Assembly (NCBI RefSeq): GCF_022347285.1
Contig: NZ_JAKRND010000017.1
Coordinates: 1-48,565 of the forward strand
Reading direction: 5' to 3'
Source: Corynebacterium sp. ACRPH
Lineage (GTDB): Bacteria; Actinomycetota; Actinomycetes; Mycobacteriales; Mycobacteriaceae
DNA length: 48,565 bases
Below are positions 31,234-38,193 of the stretch, piece after piece (within the stretch, counting starts at the first letter, position 1; each line of letters starts with the position of its first letter). The translations under genes were made by a program, and so were the position numbers. The notes under the pieces are model-generated. The model did no database searches and was not told the DNA's origin. It worked only from the letters and a program-made list of their open reading frames with translations.

Positions 31234-32055
31234 ATGCCCGCAATGATCGCCCAGCCCGGAATGCCCGTATGGCTGGACCTGGCCAGCACCGACGCGGCCG
31301 GAGCGGAAAAATTCTACAGCGAGTTACTGGGCTGGGAGTTCGAGCAGGTCTCCGACGGCTACACCGTGGCGAAAAAGCAGGGCATGCCGGTGGCGGGCAT
31401 CGCGCAGATCCCAGAGGGCAACCGGTCTGTGTGGGGAGTGCTGCTGTACACCCCGGACGTGCAGCAGGCGCACGACAAGGCCGTGCAGGCGGGGGCGAAG
31501 TCCGTGCTGGAGCCGCAGGATCTGGGGGACCGTGGCGACATGGCCGTCATCGTCGACCCGTCGGGGGCCACGGTCGGCCTGCGCAATCCCGCGGATGAGC
31601 ATGCGTTGATCGCCGCAGGCGAGCCCGGAACTCCGGTGTGGTTCGAGCTGATGGTGGTGCAGAACTGGGATACGACGCTGGAGTTTTACCACGAGCTGGC
31701 GGGCTGGGATATTAAGGCCACAGGGGATGGCGCAGGGGATGATGAGTTCCGCTATGCCACCGGCGAGTTCGACGGCGCGGCAGTGGTTGGCCTGTGGGAT
31801 ACCTCCAAGCTGGAGGTGCCCGGGATGTGGACCGTTTACCTGGGCGTGGCGGACGTGGACGCCGCCATTGCCAGCACGCCGGAGCTGGGCGGAAAGGTGA
31901 TTCGCCCGGCCTGGGAATCCGAGTTCGGCCGCATGGCCACCATCGAGGATCCGACGGGCGCGCTGGTGAACCTCTGCGGGATCGAGGAGTTCGTCCCCGA
32001 CGAGGACGTGCACGAGCCGGACCTGCTGGCTCCGGAGAACTTCCAGGCGTTCTAG
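31234..32055 (+). CDS. Two-domain VOC/glyoxalase-fold protein (CFP30B/Rv0577-like)
   Basis: 273 residues made of two vicinal-oxygen-chelate domains: GMPVWLDLASTDAAGAEKFY, SELLGWEF at the start and GTPVWFELMVVQNWDTTLEF, YHELAGWDI at about residue 130. Each ends with a Val/Leu-Asn-rich strand (MAVIVDPSGATVGL, MATIEDPTGALVNL). The arrangement and sequence resemble mycobacterial CFP30B/Rv0577. The VOC fold covers metal-dependent lyases, dioxygenases and antibiotic-binding proteins, so no reaction is assigned. The ATG at 31234 follows GGAGG. The metal-ligand positions of classical glyoxalase I are not clearly conserved. Confidence 0.87.
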   Translation: MPAMIAQPGMPVWLDLASTDAAGAEKFYSELLGWEFEQVSDGYTVAKKQGMPVAGIAQIPEGNRSVWGVLLYTPDVQQAHDKAVQAGAKSVLEPQDLGDRGDMAVIVDPSGATVGLRNPADEHALIAAGEPGTPVWFELMVVQNWDTTLEFYHELAGWDIKATGDGAGDDEFRYATGEFDGAAVVGLWDTSKLEVPGMWTVYLGVADVDAAIASTPELGGKVIRPAWESEFGRMATIEDPTGALVNLCGIEEFVPDEDVHEPDLLAPENFQAF

Positions 32056-32101
32056 CGCGCCGGGTTGGCTCCGCCGCGCCGGGCAAGCCCAGCGGGCGCC
32101 G

Positions 32102-34219
32102 CTACCAGATGCAGACGCGCTCGTCCTCGGCCAGCCACATTCCGTCGCCCTCCGAGACGTCGAAGGCTTCGTAGAACTCCGCGATGTTGCTGGAGACCAC
32201 GTTGCAGCGGAACTCCGCCGGCGAGTGCGGGTCGATGGAGGCGTACTGAGCCGCCATCTGCGGGCGGATCGCGGTCTGCCAGATCCGTGCCCAGCGCAGG
32301 AACACGCGCTGCAGGGCGGTGTACTCGGTTGTGTCCGGGTTGCCCTCGGCATCCACCAGCCCCTCGACCGGCAGCTTCTCGGCTGTCTCGAAGGTCTGCC
32401 CCTGGTCCGCCAGGTAGCGGCGCAGAGCCACGATGGCGATGCCCAATCCGCCCAGGTCACCGATGTTTTCACCCAGGGTGAAGCTGCCGTTAACAGTGTG
32501 CTCGGTGATCCCGCGCTGGCGCAGGCCCGTCGGCACCAGGCCGTCGTACTGGGCCACCAGCTTGTCGGTCAGCGCGGTGAAGGCCTCGCGGTCCTCCTCG
32601 GTCCACCAGGAGTTCAGGTTTCCGTCGCCGTCGTACTTCGACCCCTGGTCGTCAAAGCCGTGGCCAATCTCGTGGCCAATCACAGCGCCGATGGCGCCGA
32701 AGTTGCCGGCCATGTCCGCCGCCGGGTCGAAGAACGGCGTGCGCAGGATCGCCGCCGGGAAGGTGATGTCGTTCTTCACCGGGTTGTAGAACGCATTCAC
32801 CGTCTGCGGGGTGGTGAACCAGGTCTCGTTGTCGCTGGGCTTGCCCAACTTGGAAACCTCGTAGTTGTGGTTGAAGCGGCTGGCCGCCCGCACGTTCGCC
32901 AGCAGGTCCGCGCCGGTGGCGCCGAACTCCAGGCCGTCGAAGTCGCGCCACTTATCCGGGTAGCCGATCTTCGCCTCGAACTTCTCCAGCTTCGCCAGCG
33001 CCTTCTCGCGCGTAGCGGGGGTCATCCAGGCTAGCTCGCTAATGCGCTCGCGGTAGGCGGCGATCAGGTAATCCACCAGCTCCAGCATCTTCTGCTTGTG
33101 CTCCGGCGGGAAGTGCTCGGCGACGAAATTCTTGCCGACTTCCTCGCCCACAGCACCTTCGACCAGAGCGACGCCGCGCTTCCACCGCGCCCGCTGCTCC
33201 GTAGCGCCGGACAGGGTGCGCCCGTAGAACTCCCAGTTCCGCAGGTTCACCTCCGTCGGCAGGTATGCCGCGCTGCTCAAGATCACCCGCCAGTAGGCCC
33301 AGAGCTTCCACTCGTCCAGGCCACTGACCTGCGGGCTATCGCCCTCTCCGGTGGCCATGGCCGCGACGTGCTCCAGGTAGCTGGGCTGGCACACCACGAT
33401 CGTGCCCCCGCCCGCGCTCTGGGTATCCACGCCCGTGGCCGCCAGCCACTCGCGGAAGGGGAAGCCCGTCGGCAGATCCTCCACCTTCGTCGGGTTATAT
33501 GTCTTCTCCGCATCGCGGCTGGCCACGTTGTCCCAGTGCCCGCGCGCCAGCTCGGTCTCGAAAGCGCAGATCGCATCCGCCGCGGCAGTAGCGCCCGCAT
33601 CCGCATACTTCCCGGGCAGCTCCAGCTCGCTGACCAGCCCCAGCATGTCCTTTACGAACTCGCGGTAGGCCTCGCGGGTCGGCGCGTGCTGCTCCTCCCG
33701 GTAGTACGCCTCGTCCGGCAGACCGAGCCCGGTCTGCACCAGGTAGGCACGCTGAATGTCCTGGCTGGAATCCTTCTCGATCCAATACCCCGCAACACCA
33801 CCGGTGCCCTCCATATCGAGCCTGCCGAGTACCTTGGCCAGGTCGCTGATCGAGGTGGCGTCACTAACAAGCCCCAAGGGCTCCCGCAGGCCGGCCAGAC
33901 CCGCGGCGGCGATGCCCTGCACGTCCATAAAAGAGGAGTACAGGGCGCCCACGCGGCCGTTCGGCTCGTCGGTGGCGGCGGCCTCTACAATCTCGCGGAC
34001 CTCCTGCTCGGCGAGGTCACGCAGCTGGTGAAAGGTGCCGTCGACGGGGCGATCGCTGGGGATCGTGTGGGTCGCCAGCCAGGTGCCGTTGACGTGCCGG
34101 TACAGGTCCTGTGCAGGCGAGGGCTGGGTGGCCTCGCCAGCTTGATTCTGCGGCGCGGCCTCGGAGATGTCGTCCGGGATATCTACAGCCTTTGTTTTTG
34201 CAGCGTTGTTTTCTACCAT
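32102..34219 (-). CDS. M13-family zinc metallopeptidase (PepO/neprilysin type)
   Basis: 705 residues. The N-terminal M13 domain begins QDLYRHVNGTWLATHTIPSD. The catalytic part has VNAFYNPVKNDITFPAAIL (substrate-binding NAFY), IGAVIGHEIGHGFDDQGSKY (HExxH, zinc ligands), GENIGDLGGLGIA (third ligand Glu) and ends in the family's CxxW (VCIW). It lacks a signal peptide or membrane anchor, unlike mammalian members, so it is probably cytosolic. It would degrade oligopeptides. The ATG at 34219 has TAAGGT seven bases before it, giving a divergent leaderless promoter pair with the gene at 34281. A dispersed-motif copy encodes VSDATS near residue 120. Confidence 0.93.
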   Translation of the reverse strand: MVENNAAKTKAVDIPDDISEAAPQNQAGEATQPSPAQDLYRHVNGTWLATHTIPSDRPVDGTFHQLRDLAEQEVREIVEAAATDEPNGRVGALYSSFMDVQGIAAAGLAGLREPLGLVSDATSISDLAKVLGRLDMEGTGGVAGYWIEKDSSQDIQRAYLVQTGLGLPDEAYYREEQHAPTREAYREFVKDMLGLVSELELPGKYADAGATAAADAICAFETELARGHWDNVASRDAEKTYNPTKVEDLPTGFPFREWLAATGVDTQSAGGGTIVVCQPSYLEHVAAMATGEGDSPQVSGLDEWKLWAYWRVILSSAAYLPTEVNLRNWEFYGRTLSGATEQRARWKRGVALVEGAVGEEVGKNFVAEHFPPEHKQKMLELVDYLIAAYRERISELAWMTPATREKALAKLEKFEAKIGYPDKWRDFDGLEFGATGADLLANVRAASRFNHNYEVSKLGKPSDNETWFTTPQTVNAFYNPVKNDITFPAAILRTPFFDPAADMAGNFGAIGAVIGHEIGHGFDDQGSKYDGDGNLNSWWTEEDREAFTALTDKLVAQYDGLVPTGLRQRGITEHTVNGSFTLGENIGDLGGLGIAIVALRRYLADQGQTFETAEKLPVEGLVDAEGNPDTTEYTALQRVFLRWARIWQTAIRPQMAAQYASIDPHSPAEFRCNVVSSNIAEFYEAFDVSEGDGMWLAEDERVCIW

Positions 34220-34226
34220 GCCCACC

Positions 34227-34273
34227 ACCTTAGACACCGCCGCAGACAGGGTGTCCGGCACAGTGGTTAGGCT
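34227..34273. promoter_or_regulatory. Back-to-back leaderless promoters
   Basis: The minus-strand -10 TAAGGT (34232-34227) lies seven bases before the ATG at 34219 and the plus-strand -10 TAGGCT (34268-34273) seven bases before the ATG at 34281. Only 61 bases separate the two coding regions, so the two promoters share their upstream DNA and may compete. Confidence 0.6.
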
Positions 34274-34280
34274 ATGGCGT

Positions 34281-35204
34281 ATGTTCCATCATCCCGCGCC
34301 ACAGGGGCCGCAACATGGGCGGCCGGCTCGCCCATCACAGGGTCCGCCAGTCCGCCCAGCACAGCGACCGATGGCCCCGGTCCCGCCTGTGCCAGCCCGC
34401 CCCGCGCCACCCGCAAAGCCTGCCAAGCCCGCCCCACCGACCACATATCGCCCCGCGCCGACCAGTCCGCAGCGGAGCGGTGCCTACTCTGCCTATCTTT
34501 TAGGGACACTGTTGTTGCTGGTTGGGGGCGTTTTTATTGTGAACGCCACCCTGGAAGACGAGCCCCAATCCCTGACCGTCGCGGAAGGGATGGCGGACTC
34601 GGTTCTCACCTATTCCGAGTGGCCGCTGCGGTTTGCCTCCCTGGAGGAATGCCACGATTCACCCGGCCTGGGTCGCCCCGGAGTGATGGAATTGGATTGC
34701 GATGGAGAAAGCTACGGAGTGACCGGCCTATCGGGCGTGGACGTGAAAGGCGGCGAGGAACCCATCTCGCAGGCCGTGAACCGCGCCGTGCGTGCGATAG
34801 TTTTCCAGGACGGTGTGAACCTGCAGTCGATCGACGTGCTGGGCAAGATCTCGGAGGAAAACCGAGAGCTGCTAAAAAAGTCGCAGGTCAAGCAATTGCG
34901 CGTGACGGATACCTACAAGCTGGGGGAGAAACGATTCATGGCAGTCGCGTTTGTGCGGGCCCCGGATGCGGGTTCATCGGACGGCAGCGGGGAAGCCGGC
35001 GCCGCTGCGAACGATGGCACCGGCGGGGAGCCCAATAGCGAACTGGAGCACAGTCTCGAACCCGATGGCACGGCCCCGATAGTGGTGGTGCAGATGCCGG
35101 TGAAGTCGGCGTCAATCAGAAGGCAGTTAGAAGAGATCGACGAGTTCGTGCGCGGCGTCAGCTTGGAGGACAACGCAGAAAGCGCAGGTGAATCCGATGT
35201 TTAA
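34281..35204 (+). CDS. Pro-rich one-TM protein, upstream partner of PrsW
   Basis: 307 residues. The N-terminus (1-65) is rich in Pro, Ala and Arg, then one helix (about 70-88: AYLLGTLLLLVGGVFIVNA) and an extracytoplasmic domain of about 220 residues with one Cys pair (EECHDSP and ELDCDGES), a Gly/Ser insert and a helical end (RRQLEEIDEFVRGV). I recognise no family. It overlaps the PrsW gene by 8 bases, so the two are coupled. A type II single-pass protein beside an intramembrane protease is a natural candidate substrate or regulator, but that is inference. Leaderless start. Confidence 0.8.
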   Translation: MFHHPAPQGPQHGRPARPSQGPPVRPAQRPMAPVPPVPARPAPPAKPAKPAPPTTYRPAPTSPQRSGAYSAYLLGTLLLLVGGVFIVNATLEDEPQSLTVAEGMADSVLTYSEWPLRFASLEECHDSPGLGRPGVMELDCDGESYGVTGLSGVDVKGGEEPISQAVNRAVRAIVFQDGVNLQSIDVLGKISEENRELLKKSQVKQLRVTDTYKLGEKRFMAVAFVRAPDAGSSDGSGEAGAAANDGTGGEPNSELEHSLEPDGTAPIVVVQMPVKSASIRRQLEEIDEFVRGVSLEDNAESAGESDV

Positions 35205-36165
35205 GGTGCGCAACTACCGCGTGTTCGAGGTGCCACTCGAGTTTCACTTGAAGCATCCGCCCCAGCAACGGCCGAAACTGGGACTTTTCCGCGACGGCTG
35301 GCTGGCGGCGTACTGGCTGCTGGTGGTTCCGAGCCTCGTGATGTCCGGGTTTCTGCTAATTGGCAATAATCCTTCAACGGTTAGCCCAACGCTGACGCTG
35401 GTGCTGCTGATCGGTGCGTTGCACCTGGCGGGGGCGTTGCTGTGCGTGTGGGCGCTGCCGATATATAGGGGCACACCTAAGCGGCTGGCCGCGCTGGCGG
35501 TGCTGTGGGGTGGGGCGGCCTCCGTGGTGCTGGCGGCGGTGGTGATTCAGCCGCCGGTGGTGAGCACCGTAGACAAGCTGGGTTGGCACGGGCTGACGGC
35601 CAGCTTTGGAGGCGCCTACCCGGAGGAGATCGCTAAGGGTCTGGGCATCTGGCTCCTGCTGTGGATGGGGCGCGTTTGGTGGAACCGCCCGTGGCACGGC
35701 ATTATCGCCGGATTGCTGGTGGGGCTGGGTTTCGAGGTCTTCGAGAACATGATGTACGCGATGATGCTGGCGGTGATGGATCCGGTGTCTGACATGCAAG
35801 GAGCCTTGTCGACGTACCTCGTGCGAGTGATCGCCGGACCTGCGAAGCACATGATGTTCAGCGCGCTGGTCGGCTATGGGATCGGCCTGGCGATGTTCGT
35901 GGGAGCGAAAGCGGGGCAGCCGCGCGGTGTCGCCTGGCGCCTGGGGGCCGTCGTGTTGTGGGGTGGCCTGGGCTTCTTGACGCACTTTGCGTGGAATATT
36001 CGCTGGCTAGATGTGTCGCCAGTGTTTCAGCTGCTGTGGATGGGCTTCGTCTGGGTGGCGCTGGCGGCGCTCGCAGTCTGGGCGATTGTGTGGACGAGTG
36101 TGGAGTTTCTGCGGTGGAAAAAGCGCGGTGTTTGCCCAGCTGTGACGATATATCAGCGAGTGTGA
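35197..36165 (+). CDS. PrsW-family intramembrane metalloprotease
   Basis: 322 residues from the ATG at 35197, with AGGTGA seven bases upstream; a GTG at 35188 is the alternative. About eight helices carry the PrsW motifs: GGAYPEEIAKGLGIWL (EExxK), GFEVFENMMYA (ExxEN type), AGPAKHMMFSALVGYGIGL (HxxFS) and FLTHFAWNIRW (last His). PrsW of Bacillus performs site-1 cleavage of the anti-sigma factor RsiW, and the superfamily (CPBP/Abi) are Glu/His proteases. No sigma or anti-sigma gene is adjacent here. Its coupled upstream gene encodes a single-pass protein that could be its target. Confidence 0.88.
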   Translation: MFKVRNYRVFEVPLEFHLKHPPQQRPKLGLFRDGWLAAYWLLVVPSLVMSGFLLIGNNPSTVSPTLTLVLLIGALHLAGALLCVWALPIYRGTPKRLAALAVLWGGAASVVLAAVVIQPPVVSTVDKLGWHGLTASFGGAYPEEIAKGLGIWLLLWMGRVWWNRPWHGIIAGLLVGLGFEVFENMMYAMMLAVMDPVSDMQGALSTYLVRVIAGPAKHMMFSALVGYGIGLAMFVGAKAGQPRGVAWRLGAVVLWGGLGFLTHFAWNIRWLDVSPVFQLLWMGFVWVALAALAVWAIVWTSVEFLRWKKRGVCPAVTIYQRV

Positions 36166-36176
36166 CGAAAATCACA
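36161..36176. promoter_or_regulatory. Perfect GlxR-type (Crp family) binding site
   Basis: TGTGACGAAAATCACA matches TGTGA-N6-TCACA exactly. It overlaps the stop codon of the PrsW gene and lies about 120 bases upstream of the lysozyme start, so the lysozyme gene is the likely target. Confidence 0.75.
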
Positions 36177-36254
36177 TGAGGGCTTGAGCAGGGATTTCTC
36201 GGTCGATGGTTTCATGGGGTGAAAGATGTTCCCCATGGGGTTGATGTGAATAAT

Positions 36255-36298
36255 GTGAAATCAGTGGTTTTTGGGTATGGTGTGATTCATGATTTCAC
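36255..36298. promoter_or_regulatory. 9-bp inverted repeat enclosing the lysozyme promoter
   Basis: GTGAAATCA (36255-36263) and TGATTTCAC (36290-36298) are perfect inverted copies 26 bases apart. They bracket the -10 TATGGT (36276-36281). The right copy covers the start codon and first codons of a probably leaderless mRNA. It could be a split operator. Confidence 0.6.
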
Positions 36299-37716
36299 TG
36301 CTATGGCGCCGCTCCACGCGCACGTCCGTACCGAAACGCCTCACCGCAACGGCACTCGCTGGCTCCGCTTTGACGGTTGCAGCGCTCGTCGCCACCGATG
36401 TCATTCCCGTCCCCTCGTGGGCGCTGAATGGCATCGACGTTGCCTCCCACCAGCACCCCGGTGGTGCAGCAATCGACTGGACTGCCGTGAAGCAGTCCGG
36501 CCAGTCCTTCGTCTTCGTCAAGGCGACCGAGGGCACGTCCTACACCAACCCGGCGTTCACCACGGACTCCGCAAAGGCTCAGCAAGCCGGCCTGGTTCCG
36601 GGTAGCTACCACTACGCCCGCCCGGGCAGCGGCAACCCGCGCGCCGAGGCTCGCCATTACGCCAGCGTTCTGGCCACCGGCGTGCAGCCCTCGCTGCCCC
36701 CGGTTCTGGACCTGGAGGAGCACGAGGGCCTGAACCCGACCCAGCTGCAGAATTGGGTCCGCGAGTGGATCGACGAGATTAAGGTCCAGACTGGCCGCGA
36801 TCCGATCATCTACACCTACTACAGCTTCTGGATCCAGCGGATGGCCAATACCACTGAGTTCTCCGAGTACCCGCTGTGGCTGGCCTACTACCGCGACACT
36901 TTGCCGGATAAGATCCCGGGCGGTTGGGACCACGTCACCTTCTGGCAGTACTCCGGCTCCGGCCGCGTTAATGGTGTGCAGACCCAGGTGGACCTGAACA
37001 AGTACTACGGTGACGACGCTGCCCTGAACGCCCTGGCATCCGGCATGCCTGCGGATACCGCCGCAGGCCAGGCTTCCGAGGCGATGGACCCGATGCGTCC
37101 CGCCGTTGAAGGCGAAGCTGAGATCGCCAACAAGATTGAGCACGCCACCGGCGTGAACGTCCCGTTGGCCTCTGACTTTATGATGCAGTTGCTGGGCGTT
37201 ATCGGCGGCCGTGTATCCCCGGAGGTTCTGCTAACCCAGGGGCAGAAGCAGCTGCAGGGCATGGATCCGGCACAGGTCGCAGGATCTGCTGGCGGACCGG
37301 ATCAGGGCGCCCAGGCAACTGGTTCCGTGAAGGCGGCCCAGGAGGTTCTGACCGCCTACACCGCACTGTCCGGAGCGCTGAAGGAGTTCAACTCCGGTGG
37401 AAACAAGCTGCCGGTCGAGGCCATCCTGAGGCTGGTTCAGGGCTACACGCCGGGCGCTGGCGCCCAGGGCGGCACGGTGAACATCGGCCAGATCCTGAGC
37501 CTGCTGCAGCAGTTCGGTGGCATCTCCAACTGGAACGCTAAGCTGGAGAACGGCGAGGTCCAGCCTGACGCTAATGCCTTTGCTGAGCTGGCGGATGCCG
37601 CCAAGTCCGCGAACCCGGATGGCACCGCTCCGGCGGACGCTGCCGCCGCGCCGGCCGCTGACCAGGCTCCGGCCGCTCCGGTTCCGCCGGCAGCCCCGGC
37701 TCCCGCTACTAACTAA
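36289..37716 (+). CDS. Secreted GH25-family lysozyme (muramidase)
   Basis: 475 residues. A signal sequence (TALAGSALTVAALVATDVIP, cleavage near residue 45) precedes a GH25 domain (about 47-255): NGIDVASHQHPGG (Asp50), VKATEGTSYTNPAF, PPVLDLEEHEG with the DxE pair Asp141/Glu143, PIIYTYYSFW and VTFWQYSGSG. The remaining ~200 residues are helical, of unknown fold, ending in an Ala/Pro tail; they may bind the wall. It hydrolyses peptidoglycan, probably for wall turnover. TATGGT lies seven bases before the ATG. Upstream are a perfect GlxR site and a 9-bp inverted repeat; downstream an intrinsic terminator. Confidence 0.92.
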   Translation: MISLLWRRSTRTSVPKRLTATALAGSALTVAALVATDVIPVPSWALNGIDVASHQHPGGAAIDWTAVKQSGQSFVFVKATEGTSYTNPAFTTDSAKAQQAGLVPGSYHYARPGSGNPRAEARHYASVLATGVQPSLPPVLDLEEHEGLNPTQLQNWVREWIDEIKVQTGRDPIIYTYYSFWIQRMANTTEFSEYPLWLAYYRDTLPDKIPGGWDHVTFWQYSGSGRVNGVQTQVDLNKYYGDDAALNALASGMPADTAAGQASEAMDPMRPAVEGEAEIANKIEHATGVNVPLASDFMMQLLGVIGGRVSPEVLLTQGQKQLQGMDPAQVAGSAGGPDQGAQATGSVKAAQEVLTAYTALSGALKEFNSGGNKLPVEAILRLVQGYTPGAGAQGGTVNIGQILSLLQQFGGISNWNAKLENGEVQPDANAFAELADAAKSANPDGTAPADAAAAPAADQAPAAPVPPAAPAPATN

Positions 37717-37815
37717 GCACATGGTGCCGCTGCTGGCACCGCAGCCTTGCAGCTAACTGAGCGCATTCAATCTGCGCGTTAGCGAGCTAGCGAGCAAACA
37801 GCTACAAGCAATGAA

Positions 37816-37843
37816 GCGTCGCCCTAACCGGGCGGCGCTTTTT
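37816..37843 (+). terminator. Intrinsic terminator of the lysozyme gene
   Basis: GCGTCGCCC, a 5-nt loop, then GGGCGGCGC form a 9-bp stem (one G-T pair) followed by TTTTT. It ends about 125 bases after the stop codon. Confidence 0.85.
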
Positions 37844-37936
37844 GCATCCCTATCCCGCACTTGCGTTCCTACCCTGCTTTTGCATCCCTGTCTCGGTCGT
37901 GCATGCTCCACGGTCATCCATCCCTGTCTTGGCGAG

Positions 37937-38071
37937 CTAGAGCTGGGGAATGTCCCAAATCTTCCACTCTGTTTTTATAGCTATCTATTTCCGCAGGTCA
38001 GGGCTTCGCAGTTTTTTGCTGCAAAGGAGCTACTCCTCGAAGGTGGAAGATTTGGGACATCGTCCCTCTAG
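37937..38071. repeat. Long inverted-repeat element (MITE-like) between lysozyme and emb
   Basis: ATGTCCCAAATCTTCCAC (37950-37967) is repeated in perfect inverted form at 38043-38060. Outside these arms CTAGAG (37937-37942) is matched by CTCTAG (38066-38071). The 75-bp centre is not coding. Just left of it the sequence CATCCCTGTC or a near variant recurs three times about 37 bases apart (37845, 37883, 37919). The whole 37717-38193 gap contains no gene. The arms share TGTCCCA with the 54-bp element at 326-379, hinting at a common IS source. A structured transcript is the alternative. Confidence 0.6.
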
Positions 38072-38130
38072 CGCAGGGTTCCTAGGGGGGCATGCATAAG
38101 TGCCAGAGCATGAAGGGGGACCAAGGCATG

Positions 38131-38162
38131 AAAAAGGCGGAGTGGATTTTCACCACCCCGCT
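38131..38162 (-). terminator. Intrinsic terminator of emb
   Basis: Read leftwards, a 10-bp stem including GGGGTGG and CCACTCC (with G-U pairs) and a 7-nt loop is followed by TTTTT (38135-38131). It lies about 32 bases after the emb stop. Confidence 0.75.
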
Positions 38163-38193
38163 CAGCCTTGTCCAGGGGCCAGCCGCCCCGAAC

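Noticed and set aside
37816..38162. The 18-bp inverted repeat at 37950-38060 as the lysozyme or emb terminator.
   Set aside because: Both genes have their own U-tailed hairpins closer to or suitably near their stops, and the 75-base loop is unlike an intrinsic terminator.
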